This document shows, one piece after another, positions 34,613 to 43,970 of a stretch of 64,000 nucleotides of DNA (position 1 is its first letter; every line of letters begins with the position of its first letter). A program made the position numbers and the translations under genes. This DNA comes from Paraburkholderia sp. Tr-20389. GTDB lineage: Bacteria; Pseudomonadota; Gammaproteobacteria; Burkholderiales; Burkholderiaceae. Where the stretch lies: assembly GCF_017104565.1 (NCBI RefSeq), contig NZ_JAAGPD010000030.1:62001-126000 (forward strand). The letters run 5' to 3'. The notes under the pieces are model-generated. The model saw nothing but the letters and a program-made list of their open reading frames with translations. It had not been told where the DNA came from and did no database searches.

Positions 34613-35908
34613 TTATGCGAGCGCCTCGGTGTGCGAATAGATGGGGAACTGGCTGCACAGATCGCGCACGCGGCTGCGGACCGCGCGTTCGACCTGTTCG
34701 TCGCCGCCAGGCTCGCGTTCGAGCGCCGACAACACCTCCAGAATCATCTGGCCGATCTGCTCGAATTGCGCCGTGCCGAAACCGCGCGTCGTCCCGGCAG
34801 GCGTGCCGAGACGAATGCCCGACGTCACCGTCGGGTTCTCCGTGTCGAACGGAATGCCGTTCTTGTTGCACGTAATACCGGCGCGTTCCAGTGCCTTCTC
34901 GGTCTGCGTGCCCGTCAGCCCCTTGGAGCGCAGATCGACGAGCAGCAGATGGTTGTCGGTGCCGCCCGTCACGAGATTCACACCGCCCGATTTGAGAACG
35001 TCGCCGAGCGCCTGTGCGTTGCGCAGCACGTGATCGATATAGGCGCTGAATTCGGGGCGCAGCGCTTCGCCGAACGCGACGGCCTTGCCCGCGATCACAT
35101 GCATCAACGGGCCGCCCTGCAAGCCGGGGAAAACAGCCGAATTGATCTTCTTCGCGACGTCGCCGTTGTTGGTGAGAATAAAGCCGCCGCGCGGTCCGCG
35201 CAGCGTCTTGTGCGTGGTCGACGTCACCACGTCGGCGAAACGGATCGGGTTCTCGTGACGTCCCGCTGCGACGATGCCCGCGATGTGCGCCATATCGACC
35301 ATCAGCATCGCGCCCACGCTATCGGCGATATCGCGGAAGGCGGCGAAATCCAGCGCGCGCGGATAAGCCGAATAGCCCGCGATGATGAGCTTCGGACGAT
35401 GCTGCTCGGCAAGCCTGCGCACTTCGTCGTAATCGATGCGATAGGTTTGCGGACTCACGCCGTACTGCACCGCATTGAACCACTTGCCGGACAGCGCGGG
35501 ACGCGCGCCGTGCGTCAGATGGCCGCCCGCGTCGAGCGACATGCCCATCACGGTCTCACCCGGCTTGACGAGCGCGAGCATCACCGCGCCGTTCGCCTGT
35601 GCGCCCGAATGCGGCTGCACGTTGGCGAACTCGGCATCGAACAGCGCCTTCACGCGATCGATGGCGAGCGCCTCGACCCGGTCCACATGATCGCAGCCGC
35701 CGTAGTAGCGCTTCGACGGATAGCCCTCGGCGTACTTGTTGGTCAGCACGGTGCCTTGTGCTTCCATCACTGCCGCCGAGACGATGTTTTCAGAAGCGAT
35801 CAGTTCGATCTGCGTCTGCTGACGGCGCAATTCCAGCGCGATCTCCGATGCGATGACAGGGTCGCGGCTCTGGAGCGTTTCTGCAAAAAAGCGCGAGTTC
35901 TCGTTCAC
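34613..35908 (-). CDS. glyA: Serine hydroxymethyltransferase (catabolic copy)
   Basis: 431 aa. Converts glycine plus methylene-tetrahydrofolate to serine, and the reverse. Motifs: [19 protein letters not shown], the tetrahydrofolate and PLP region [18 protein letters not shown], and the PLP lysine in [14 protein letters not shown]. The start is GTG at 35908 with CGGAG seven bases upstream; there is no suitable ATG. Its place right after the betaine importer and before catabolic enzymes suggests that it disposes of glycine and one-carbon units released by demethylation, as glyA does in glycine betaine catabolism. Confidence 0.92.
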   Translation of the reverse strand: MNENSRFFAETLQSRDPVIASEIALELRRQQTQIELIASENIVSAAVMEAQGTVLTNKYAEGYPSKRYYGGCDHVDRVEALAIDRVKALFDAEFANVQPHSGAQANGAVMLALVKPGETVMGMSLDAGGHLTHGARPALSGKWFNAVQYGVSPQTYRIDYDEVRRLAEQHRPKLIIAGYSAYPRALDFAAFRDIADSVGAMLMVDMAHIAGIVAAGRHENPIRFADVVTSTTHKTLRGPRGGFILTNNGDVAKKINSAVFPGLQGGPLMHVIAGKAVAFGEALRPEFSAYIDHVLRNAQALGDVLKSGGVNLVTGGTDNHLLLVDLRSKGLTGTQTEKALERAGITCNKNGIPFDTENPTVTSGIRLGTPAGTTRGFGTAQFEQIGQMILEVLSALEREPGGDEQVERAVRSRVRDLCSQFPIYSHTEALA

Positions 35909-36005
35909 GTGGTGACTCCGGGTATTGACGTGTAAGGCATGTGTTTCAGGACGGCTGAGCCGGGGTCGATGCGTGCCCGGCTCGTTGCTGCACTTGTTGC
36001 GGTAC

Positions 36006-36887
36006 TTATTGCTGCAACCAGGCCTTGAGCTTTTCCGGGTGGGCATCGACGAACTTCTTCGCGGCCGTCGCGTAGTCGTTCGTCGTGTTGCCTTCGTATT
36101 CGATCGCCTCGACGTCGGCGAGCGTCAGCTTGAAGTGCTTGAAGAACACATCGGCACGGGGAAACTTGGTGGCGAACTGCTTCGACGCGAAGCCATGCAC
36201 CTGTTCTTCACCGCCCAGCGTGCCCTTCGGATCCTTCAGATAACGCATCTGCCACTTCTGGAACAACCAGTGCGGGCTCCATACGGTTGCGACGATCCAT
36301 TGCTTCGACTGATACGCACGCTGAACGCCCGCGAGCATGCCTGCCTCGCTGGACGATTGCAGGTTGTAGCCGGCGAGGTCATACGCCTTGATGGTCTTTT
36401 CGGAGGCCTGCATCAGGCCGCCGCCGGGCTCGATGCCCTGGATCGTGCCGTTCAGCTTGGTCTTCACATCGGGCTTCTCGAGGTCGGAGATCGTCGCGAC
36501 CTGCGATTCGGGGATATACGCGGGCACAGCCCAGCCGTTCTTGCCGCCCGTATAGATCACGCCCACGTCTTCCATGTCGTTCTTGTAGCGTGCGTAGTAC
36601 GTACCGTGCGTGACGGGCAGCCAGCCGCCGACCATGATGTCGAGATCGCCGCGTGCGACACCCTGATACTGGATGCCGATGTCCGCCTGCACGAACTGCA
36701 CCGGCTGCTTGAGGCTGGTTTCGAGCGCGTACTTGGCCACGTTGGCGACGGCCAGCACGTCTGCCCAGTTGGTCACAGCCATCTTGATCGGCTCTGCCGC
36801 GATTGCCTGCCCTGCGCCGGCGCTCATCGCGACGACCGTCGACACAGCCAGTTTCGCTGCCAGCGATTTGAACAGATTGGGTTTCAT
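36006..36887 (-). CDS. Periplasmic betaine/quaternary-amine-binding protein, ProX/OpuAC-like
   Basis: 293 aa. Signal peptide [15 protein letters not shown]...AGQAIAA, mature start near [16 protein letters not shown]. The OpuAC fold features [38 protein letters not shown] and [16 protein letters not shown] supply the aromatic residues that bind trimethylammonium groups. Strong AGGAG before the ATG at 36887. Lies between the permease and glyA; length fits CaiX/CbcX-type proteins. Ligand: a quaternary amine, identity open. Confidence 0.9.
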   Translation of the reverse strand: MKPNLFKSLAAKLAVSTVVAMSAGAGQAIAAEPIKMAVTNWADVLAVANVAKYALETSLKQPVQFVQADIGIQYQGVARGDLDIMVGGWLPVTHGTYYARYKNDMEDVGVIYTGGKNGWAVPAYIPESQVATISDLEKPDVKTKLNGTIQGIEPGGGLMQASEKTIKAYDLAGYNLQSSSEAGMLAGVQRAYQSKQWIVATVWSPHWLFQKWQMRYLKDPKGTLGGEEQVHGFASKQFATKFPRADVFFKHFKLTLADVEAIEYEGNTTNDYATAAKKFVDAHPEKLKAWLQQ

Positions 36888-36964
36888 ACAGTACTCCTAC
36901 GCGATTATGGAAGTTTTAGAAAATGAACTGCTGTAGCGATGTGGCATCTGTCTTTACGCGTTGC

Positions 36965-37849
36965 TCAGGTTCGCACCGCGGTGTTGGTGCCGGCGGGCTT
37001 CGCGGTCCGCACGGTGCGTTTGGTCTTCTTCGCCTTCATGCCGAAACTTTCCGTGAGACGGTCGAGCACGATCGCCAGCAGCACGACGCCCAGTCCGCCT
37101 TCGAAGCCGATGCCGATGTCGAGCCGCTGGATGCCGCTCAGCACGTATTCGCCGAGGCCGCCCGCGCCGATCATCGAGGCGACCACGACCATCGACAGCG
37201 CCATCATGATGGTCTGGTTCACGCCCGCCATGATCGACGGCAACGCATTCGGCAACTGGATTTTCCAGAGCAGCTGCGAATCTGTGCTGCCGAACGAGCG
37301 GCCCGCTTCGAGCAGTTCCTCGCGCACCTGGCGAATGCCGAGCGTGGTGAGACGCACGACGGGCGGCATCGCGAACACGATGGTGGCGATCACGGCGGGC
37401 ACCCGGCCGAGGCCGAACAGAATCACGGCGGGGATCAGGTAGACGAAGGCGGGCATCGTCTGCATGAAATCGAGCAGCGAACGCAGGATCACTTCGACGC
37501 GCTTGTTGCGCGCGCCCCAGATGCCGAGCGGCACGCCTATCACGAGACTGAAAACCGTCGCCGCGATCACCAGCGCGAGTGTAGACACCGTTTGGGCCCA
37601 CAGTCCCATGTAGTGAATCACCATCAACGCCGCGCCGACGAACACCGCGAACACCACGCCGCGCCGCCACACGGCCAACGCGACGAGAATCGCGACCATC
37701 GCGATGAACGGCACGGCGGCGAGTCCGTCCTCCAGCAGCTTGACGACGGCGCCCAAGCCAGCCGAAAACGCATCGAAGCCGCCGCGGAAATGCTGGAAGA
37801 GAAAGTTGACGACGTTTTCTGCAAATTTGCCGATGACTGACGAGTTCAT
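36965..37849 (-). CDS. Betaine ABC transporter permease, ProW-like
   Basis: 294 aa inner-membrane permease. Six or more hydrophobic segments and the EAA loop EELLEAGRSFGSTDSQLLWK followed by IQLPNALPSIMAGVNQTIMM, a hallmark of ProW/OpuAB. The true start at 37849 overlaps the ATPase stop by ATGA, so the two are translationally coupled; the longer frame upstream runs inside the ATPase gene. C-terminal tail is Lys/Thr-rich. Confidence 0.9.
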   Translation of the reverse strand: MNSSVIGKFAENVVNFLFQHFRGGFDAFSAGLGAVVKLLEDGLAAVPFIAMVAILVALAVWRRGVVFAVFVGAALMVIHYMGLWAQTVSTLALVIAATVFSLVIGVPLGIWGARNKRVEVILRSLLDFMQTMPAFVYLIPAVILFGLGRVPAVIATIVFAMPPVVRLTTLGIRQVREELLEAGRSFGSTDSQLLWKIQLPNALPSIMAGVNQTIMMALSMVVVASMIGAGGLGEYVLSGIQRLDIGIGFEGGLGVVLLAIVLDRLTESFGMKAKKTKRTVRTAKPAGTNTAVRT

Positions 37850-39135
37850 GCTGCTCTCCGTTCCATGACCTGCTTGAGTATCGTGCGGCACGACACGACG
37901 CCCGCGAGCTTGCCGGTCGTGTCGGTGACGGGTACGTCGTGTTCCTGGCTCAGCGCGATCGTCGCCAGCTGATGCAGATCCGCATCGAGCGCCACGGCGT
38001 TCACGTCCTTCACGAATGCATCGCGGATGGGATGGGTGCCCGACTTGTGCAACGACGCGGGCGTGACGCACCCCTGATAGCGACCTGCTTCGTCGCACAC
38101 ATAACCGCATTCGACGCCGCTATCGATCAGCTGATTCAGATACCGCTCGCTGGGCGCGCCGACGTCGCAGGAAATCATTCCGCGCTCGACGCTCGTCATC
38201 AGGCTCGAAGCCTTCAGGAAACGCGACACGTCCACGTTGCGGAAGAAGTCCCGCACATAGGCATCCGCAGGCGACTGGATGAGTTCGGCCGGCGTGCCGA
38301 CCTGAATCAGGCAGCCGTCCTTCATGATGCCGATGCGGCCGCCGATCTTGATGGCCTCTTCGATGTCGTGCGAAATGAACACGATGGTGCGCTGCTCTTC
38401 TTTCTGAAGCCGCAGCAGTTCGTTCTGCATTTCGAAGCGGATCAGCGGATCGAGCGCCGAGAATGCTTCGTCCATCAGCAGCACGGAAGGGTTCACGGCC
38501 AGCGCGCGGGCAAGGCCGACGCGCTGCTGCATGCCGCCCGACAGCTCGCCCGGCAGCAGCTTTTCATAAGAGCCGAGGCCCACTCGCGTCAGCGCGGCAC
38601 GCGCCACTGCGTAGCGGTCCGCCTTCTTGAGGCCCGCAACTTCGAGGCCATACGAAATGTTGTCGAGCACCGTGCGGTTCGGCAGCAGCGCGAACGACTG
38701 GAACACCATCGCCATCTTCTTGCGACGGACTTCGCGCAACTCCAGCGTTGACATCGGCGCGATGTCGCGGCCTTCGAGAATGACCTGGCCGGAGGTCGGC
38801 TCGATCAGCCGGTTGAGCAGTCGCACGAGCGTCGACTTGCCGGAACCCGAGAGGCCCATGACCACGAAGATCTCGCCGGCCTTCACGCTCAGGCTCACGT
38901 CGTTGACGGCGACCATGTTGCCCGTCTGCTCGAAGATTTCGTTGCGCCCGAGGCCTTGCTTGATCAGCTCGACGGCACGTTCGGGCTTGGGGCCGAATAT
39001 CTTCGACAAATTCCGGACCGTGAGGATATCGGTGCCGGACACGGCGACGGGTTTGGCCTGCGCGGAAACATCTTCCGCATCGAGTGCGCCCGGATGGAGT
39101 ACGCCCTCGGGCGCAAATGTCAGGTTTGGGGTCAT
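37846..39135 (-). CDS. Betaine ABC transporter ATP-binding protein, ProV-like with CBS domains
   Basis: 429 aa. Walker A GLSGSGKST, Q-loop FQSFALLPNRTVLDN, signature LSGGMQQRVGLARAL and Walker B VLLMDEAFSALD. C-terminal CBS pair (about residues 295-425), which in ProV/OpuA senses ionic strength or nucleotides. LIKQGLGRNEIFEQTGNMVA before the Walker motif is specific to ProV. The ATG at 39135 is chosen over an upstream frame extension. First gene of the seven-gene operon running to the aldehyde dehydrogenase. Confidence 0.9.
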   Translation of the reverse strand: MTPNLTFAPEGVLHPGALDAEDVSAQAKPVAVSGTDILTVRNLSKIFGPKPERAVELIKQGLGRNEIFEQTGNMVAVNDVSLSVKAGEIFVVMGLSGSGKSTLVRLLNRLIEPTSGQVILEGRDIAPMSTLELREVRRKKMAMVFQSFALLPNRTVLDNISYGLEVAGLKKADRYAVARAALTRVGLGSYEKLLPGELSGGMQQRVGLARALAVNPSVLLMDEAFSALDPLIRFEMQNELLRLQKEEQRTIVFISHDIEEAIKIGGRIGIMKDGCLIQVGTPAELIQSPADAYVRDFFRNVDVSRFLKASSLMTSVERGMISCDVGAPSERYLNQLIDSGVECGYVCDEAGRYQGCVTPASLHKSGTHPIRDAFVKDVNAVALDADLHQLATIALSQEHDVPVTDTTGKLAGVVSCRTILKQVMERRAA

Positions 39136-39633
39136 TCTGTCATCCCAACTGGCAAGTTCAGGAAATGAAGCGCGCGACTGTCGCATTCGCCGAGTCCTTC
39201 GAACTCGTGCGAAAAAACCAGATCGCAAGCGTCGCGAGGCGATAGATCAGAACAAGTCACCACTCGTCGCACGAAAGCCAGAATATTCGTGCGCTTAAGC
39301 TGTTTCTCGTCGGTGCTTAGTGCATGGATTGCAGATTAGCAAGCCAAATAGCGTCATCCATCTACATTTTGTGCGCACTTATCCATACCTTTGGTAATGC
39401 AAGGCCGTTGTGCGGCGTGCACCGAAAAGCGTCCGGAATCGGAGCAACTGGCTGAGCGCCAGCACTGGTGCGGCTTTGCGGCTGTGTCGATGACACGGCG
39501 AGGCCATCTGAAAGGCCTTTTCTTTCGTTATTCGAACGGAGCTTGATAGGGAATGTCCCAGGTCGGGGGCATGGACCCATTACTTTTGCGCAGGGAAAGG
39601 CCGTATTTTTAGCGTTCGAGCGTGGATGCGCGG
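39136..39633. other. Intergenic region upstream of the betaine operon
   Basis: 498 bases between the transporter ATPase start and the small exported protein. AT-richer than its surroundings, it should hold the operon promoter, but I could not pick a confident -35/-10 pair or operator. Short open frames here overlap each other and have poor composition. Confidence 0.4.
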
Positions 39634-40002
39634 CTATTTCGATGCCGTTGGCGAATCCGTCTCGACTGCCCCGGAAGAACCGGACGGCCGAACGCACGCT
39701 TCCAGGGCGACGATGGCTTTCTTCGCGACGGCCATCGTTTCTTCGCACACGGCGCGTCGCACGGAGCGTGGACAACCGCCATTCGAACTGACCTGTTCGA
39801 CGGCCGAGCGTGCCTTGTCGAGCGCGGCTTGCGGCGACCCCGCATCGGCGATCAGCCTCGCGATGTTGAAGGCGCTGCCCGATGGCAGCACGACATAGTC
39901 GGGACACGTGGATTCGGCGCGGACCTGCGCCGCGAGCAGCATCGCGCACGCGAGGGGAAAGAACGTGGCAACGCGCGCAATGGCAGCGGGGATGATCTGC
40001 AT
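39634..40002 (-). CDS. Small exported hypothetical protein
   Basis: 122 aa. Signal peptide MQIIPAAIARVATFFPLACAMLLAAQVRA, mature start near ESTCPDYVVLPSG. Three further cysteines in the mature part (GGCPRSVRRAVCEE, LEACVRP) could form disulfides in the periplasm. CCGGAGG precedes the ATG. Helical and Ala-rich; no family recognised. Confidence 0.65.
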   Translation of the reverse strand: MQIIPAAIARVATFFPLACAMLLAAQVRAESTCPDYVVLPSGSAFNIARLIADAGSPQAALDKARSAVEQVSSNGGCPRSVRRAVCEETMAVAKKAIVALEACVRPSGSSGAVETDSPTASK

Positions 40003-40184
40003 GATGGGCGACCTCCGGATAGACGTCGTATCTGCGAGTCCGGGTCACCCTTTCTGATTGGTTGATTGGAGGCGCCGCGCGAGTCGCATGTGCATCACTT
40101 TATAGTTGCCCATCCTTAAGGGCGACTTACGCTATTCGCACTTTTCGCTTTCCGTTTTCGTCTAATGAGTCGATCGACGATTCG

Positions 40185-40517
40185 TCAAAAACGCGGGTGA
40201 CATTCGAACGTGAGTTCGGCCTCGTGGGTTTCGAGCGCTCTCACGCCTTTCGACGATTCCGACACGACGCTCGGCACCTCGCCGCGTTGTGCGCAGAAGT
40301 CACTCGCGCTCTGCATGACGGCCTTATGCGATCTCGCCCACGCGACGTTTCCGCCCGCCGCCGATGCGTGCAGCGTGAAGCGCCCCGCATCGCCAGTCGG
40401 CACGACGGGACTGGAACTCGCGCAAGCCTGCATCATCAGCGGCATGAGCGTGAACAGCGCGACGACTGTCACGCGTTGCCTGATCAGATCGTTCAGACCC
40501 GACAGGACTTGATTCAT
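40185..40517 (-). CDS. Small putative lipoprotein
   Basis: 110 aa from the ATG at 40517. Hydrophobic stretch VTVVALFTLMPLMMQACASS contains a lipobox-like MQAC, so the cysteine may be lipidated. The mature part (GRFTLHASAAGGNVAWARSH; ASDFCAQRG; EAELTFECHPRF) has two cysteines that could pair. Resembles small Burkholderia lipoproteins of unknown function. Start not certain: an in-frame ATG exists 24 codons earlier. Confidence 0.55.
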   Translation of the reverse strand: MNQVLSGLNDLIRQRVTVVALFTLMPLMMQACASSSPVVPTGDAGRFTLHASAAGGNVAWARSHKAVMQSASDFCAQRGEVPSVVSESSKGVRALETHEAELTFECHPRF

Positions 40518-40709
40518 TGCGAACGTTTTCACAGCAACCTCGAAGCTGAACGCTTGCACCTGCACGATGCGGTGCACGACCATCCGCAAGTATGGATCGG
40601 CCTCGTCTCTGGATCAGCTAGGGAAGTTGCAACACTGTGTTCGCCCGGTACAACGCTGCGCAACCGGGCTCGACTGACTGGGTGGGCGCTTAACTGCTCG
40701 CTTGTTTGC

Positions 40710-41054
40710 TCAAAGCGCTTCCTGGCAAAGCGACATCATTCTCTGCACCATCGTGCTCGCTTCGTTCAGTTCCATCTCGCTCGTAAAGAGTGCATTGACG
40801 CTCGACAGACGCACCGCGATGCCCGCCTCGAGCAAATCCTGGCTCGCGATCTTCAACGCGAGCTGACCGATCCTGACGCGGTCGAGCCAGACCATCTTCA
40901 CATCGTTCTTCGCGAGCCAGCGGCGGCAGCACTCGACGACATGATCGACGCGCCATTCCTGCGTCATCGCATACGACGCTGCAGCAATCGCGACGAGATA
41001 GCACAGCAGTTCGGGACGCGCGCTGTCGGCGTCATTGAATTCGGGCTTGAGCAT
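40710..41054 (-). CDS. Hypothetical helical protein, distant paralogue of 24610-24984
   Basis: 114 aa, soluble or peripheral helical protein (ELLCYLVAIAAASYAMTQEW; VVECCRRWLAKNDV; NALFTSEMELNEAS). Aligns by eye along nearly its whole length with the protein at 24610-24984, with one single-residue gap and roughly one in five positions identical, including the RRW motif and the C-terminal C..AL. Unknown family. Confidence 0.55.
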   Translation of the reverse strand: MLKPEFNDADSARPELLCYLVAIAAASYAMTQEWRVDHVVECCRRWLAKNDVKMVWLDRVRIGQLALKIASQDLLEAGIAVRLSSVNALFTSEMELNEASTMVQRMMSLCQEAL

Positions 41055-41243
41055 GGGTTTCGGACCTCAATTCTGTTTGTCCTGTCTTCAATACGTGTGT
41101 GCTTTTGCACTGAAAACAACCTGCGCGCAAGGCAGACGAGGCGCCCGATCGAGCGCCCCGCCGCACCCGCTTTAGCGAGCGTAAGCCGCAAGTCTACGCC
41201 TTTTTGCGCACCCGCCAATTAGCAGCCGCACACTGCGCGCAAG

Positions 41244-42083
41244 CTAGGTAATCAGCCGCCGATATGCGTTCAGATGCCGCAACAAACCTTGCTTGTCGCC
41301 GAGGCTTTCGAGCAGGATCGCAAGGTTGTGATGCGCATCGGCATACGATGGATCGAGCGTGAGACAACGCTCGTAACTGCGCTCTGCTTCGTCGAGCCGG
41401 TCCAACCCCTCCAGCGCGACCGCCCGATTGAAATGCAGCACGGCGTCGTTCGGGAAGTGCGCGAGCGCATCATCGAATACGCGAAGCGCTTCGTCGCAGC
41501 GCGCTTCCGCTTCGCACAGCAGCGCCCCGAGATCGACATAGGCCGCATAAAACGGCTCCTTGGCAAGCTCGATCGCGTTGCGGTACGCCAGCTCCGCGCC
41601 TTTCACGTCGGACTTCATCAGTTGCCCGCCCAGCTCGTACCAGTCTTCGGCTTGTTGCGCGGCGTCCGCCGGCTTCGGCGTCGATTCGAGGAACACCACG
41701 TCCCCCTTTATCTCGGCGATTTCGAAGTCGAGCAGTTGTTGGCCCGTGATCGCGTCCCACTGCGACGGCCCCGTTCTCACCGCGATGTCATTGCCGACAG
41801 CCGTCACGCGAATGCCCGACAAGGGCAGTTCGGTGGGCAGTTCGGCACGCAGCCGCGTCAACGCCTGGATGATCCTGCGCGGCGGAATATTCGACGCGCG
41901 CAATTGCAACGCGGTTCTGAGCAGCACCACGTCCTGAAACGTGAAGCGCAGCGCGTTGCGCGGCCCGCGCGCAGGTGTCACGAAACCGGCGTCGATCAGT
42001 CCGGAGATGATGCGCCGCGACACGCCCAGCATCGATTGCAACTCGCGCATCGTCAGGCTGTGCGGCGCGTCGTTGCGCGTCAC
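41244..42083 (-). CDS. MerR-type HTH protein fused to TPR repeats
   Basis: 279 aa. N-terminal MerR-like helix-turn-helix (TMRELQSMLGVSRRIISGLIDAGFVTPARGPRN, followed by FTFQDVVLLRTALQL) and C-terminal tetratricopeptide repeats (YAAYVDLGALLCEAEARCDE; AVLHFNRAVALEGLDRLDEA; ADAHHNLAILLESLGDKQGL). The start is GTG at 42083, overlapping the Ku stop as GTGA, so it is translationally coupled to Ku. Possibly a regulator or scaffold for non-homologous end joining or stationary-phase repair; role not established. Confidence 0.82.
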   Translation of the reverse strand: MTRNDAPHSLTMRELQSMLGVSRRIISGLIDAGFVTPARGPRNALRFTFQDVVLLRTALQLRASNIPPRRIIQALTRLRAELPTELPLSGIRVTAVGNDIAVRTGPSQWDAITGQQLLDFEIAEIKGDVVFLESTPKPADAAQQAEDWYELGGQLMKSDVKGAELAYRNAIELAKEPFYAAYVDLGALLCEAEARCDEALRVFDDALAHFPNDAVLHFNRAVALEGLDRLDEAERSYERCLTLDPSYADAHHNLAILLESLGDKQGLLRHLNAYRRLIT

Positions 42084-43003
42084 TTGCGTGCCCGAACCTT
42101 CGCGGGCGCTTCAGCGGGCGCTTTCGCTGCGCGCGCCGCCGGCTTGCGGGCTCGCGGCGCGTCCGCAATATCCGCGACGGGTTCGGCAGCCTTGCGCTTC
42201 GGCGCGGCGGCGGGCTTGGCCTTCGCGCCGCCACGCAGGCTCGCGCGCAACGCTTCCATCAGGTCGATAACCTCGCCGCCCTCGGCGGGCGCATCGGCGC
42301 GTTCGTTCGAAATGACCTGCTTGCCTTCGATCTTCCGGTCGATGGCCGCGAGAACGCGCTTCTTCTCTTCGTCCTCATACGCGGCGGGATCGTAGTGGTC
42401 TTCGGTGCCCTGCTCGATGATCTGCATCGCGAGCTTGAGTTCCGACGCCGACACGTCGACGTGCTCGATGTTGAGGTCTTTCATCGAACGCACTTCGTCG
42501 GCGAACAGCAGTTGCTGGAACACCAGCCCGTCGGCGGAAGGCCGCACCTGCACGATGCGCGTCTTGCCTTTGGACGCCCACTTCGCCAGCGCGCAGCGGC
42601 CGCTTTCCGCGAGCGCCTGCTGAAGCAGACTATATGGCTTGCCGCCGCGACGGTCGGGCGCGATGTAGTAGGCCTTGTCGTAGTAGACAGGATCGACCGA
42701 TTTTTCCGGAATGAAGGCCACGATCTCGACCACGTGGCTGGCGCTTTCTTCGAGCGCCTTCAGTTCGTCGGCGGTAAATACGACGAATCGGTCTTTCTCG
42801 AACTCGTAACCTTTCTTCATCGACGAACGCTCGACCACGGCGCCGCTCGATTCCGAAATGTACTGCTGCTTCACGCGCGAGCCGTCGGGCGCGAGCAGAT
42901 TGAAGCGCACGTCGGACGCGCTTTCGGTCGCGGAGTACAGCTTGACGGGAATCGACACGAGGCCGAACGAGAGAGACAACGATGCAATCGAGCGTGCCGC
43001 CAT
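42080..43003 (-). CDS. ku: Ku, DNA end-binding protein of bacterial NHEJ
   Basis: 307 aa. Forms a ring on double-strand ends and recruits LigD. Visible family motifs are SIASLSLSFGLVSIPVKLYS, VRFNLLAPDGSRVKQQYISE, SVDPVYYDKAYYIAPDRRGG and LLFADEVRSMKDL. The C-terminus from about residue 240 is a Lys/Ala/Pro-rich basic tail (AKPAAAPKRKAAEP, KPAARAAKAPAEA) like the DNA-threading tails of other Ku proteins. The ATG at 43003 fits the family start. No ligD in the window; the next gene is a coupled MerR-TPR gene. Confidence 0.93.
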   Translation of the reverse strand: MAARSIASLSLSFGLVSIPVKLYSATESASDVRFNLLAPDGSRVKQQYISESSGAVVERSSMKKGYEFEKDRFVVFTADELKALEESASHVVEIVAFIPEKSVDPVYYDKAYYIAPDRRGGKPYSLLQQALAESGRCALAKWASKGKTRIVQVRPSADGLVFQQLLFADEVRSMKDLNIEHVDVSASELKLAMQIIEQGTEDHYDPAAYEDEEKKRVLAAIDRKIEGKQVISNERADAPAEGGEVIDLMEALRASLRGGAKAKPAAAPKRKAAEPVADIADAPRARKPAARAAKAPAEAPAKVRARK

Positions 43004-43174
43004 GAGCTTCTCCCTTGAGCCGCGTCGATCGCCTGCCACGTCGGGTGAAACGGGCAGGATCGTCACGCGCCCCTGAAAAAATACGCTGAACGCTTTCGCC
43101 AAGCTTAGCACCGCGCCGGCGCGGTTCAAGCTGCGCGGCGTCTCGCTGCTCGCTGCTGTCCGACCTTGCCGACC

Positions 43175-43918
43175 TCAGCCGAGTATCGGATGCGACTGGC
43201 CGGGAATCGGAAAGCCACGGTTGTCGGTCGGCACGAGCTGGGTCTGAAACGCGACGAACAGCGCCTGGAAGCGCCCGTCCACTTCGACCATCACCGCGCC
43301 GTCCTGGAACGTGCCGTTTTCCGACGAATGATCCCTCACGCGGCTGCCCGGCTGCGGCTTCGGGTTGCCCTGGTTCATATGCGTTTCGTGCAAGCCGTCG
43401 TGGCCCGGCTCGAACAGAAAGCCGAAGCCGTACACCGTGACGTCTTTCGTCGGCTTCCAGCCGCGCCGCATGTCGTTGCCGCTCTTGCCGGGATACAGAT
43501 AGTCGACGGGTGCCGCCGACATGTCCAGTTGCAACATCCCGTTGACGAGCGCGTTGATGTCGTTGTGCTCGGTCGCCGTATCGAGCGCGATGGGCCGCAT
43601 GCTGCCGAGATCGACGAGGCGTGGATCGTGCACGTAGTCGAGCTTCGGAAAGCCGCTTTGCGCGAGCCCCGCCGGCAGCTTCGCGAGGTCGGCCACCATC
43701 GGATGGTCGAAATACTGCGCCCACGAATAGAGCACGGAATAGCCCGCCTGCCCCGTGAGCGAGCTGTCGGACTTCACGTTGGTGACGATCCTGAACTCGC
43801 CGCCCTGCGCGTCGTCCACGACGATCACGTAGTGCGGGTCGCCCGTGTAGCCGTCGAGAAAGGGCACGCCCAGTTTCAGCGTGCCCTTGAACGCGACGTA
43901 GACGTTCTGTTGCGCCAT
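43175..43918 (-). CDS. DUF2278 (YukJ-like) protein
   Basis: 247 aa. Matches the YukJ/DUF2278 pattern: YVAFKGTLKLGVPFLDGYTG, HYVIVVDDAQGGEFRIVTNV, FPKLDYVHDPRLVDL, TEHNDINALVNGML and HDGLHETHMNQGNPKP. Function of the family is unproven. GGAGAG before the ATG. Downstream of the glucosidase by 52 bases, so probably co-transcribed with it. Confidence 0.82.
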   Translation of the reverse strand: MAQQNVYVAFKGTLKLGVPFLDGYTGDPHYVIVVDDAQGGEFRIVTNVKSDSSLTGQAGYSVLYSWAQYFDHPMVADLAKLPAGLAQSGFPKLDYVHDPRLVDLGSMRPIALDTATEHNDINALVNGMLQLDMSAAPVDYLYPGKSGNDMRRGWKPTKDVTVYGFGFLFEPGHDGLHETHMNQGNPKPQPGSRVRDHSSENGTFQDGAVMVEVDGRFQALFVAFQTQLVPTDNRGFPIPGQSHPILG

Positions 43919-43970
43919 GCGCTGGCTCTCTCCGTCGAAGCTCGAGTTCCGTTAGCCAAACAAAGCGGAC

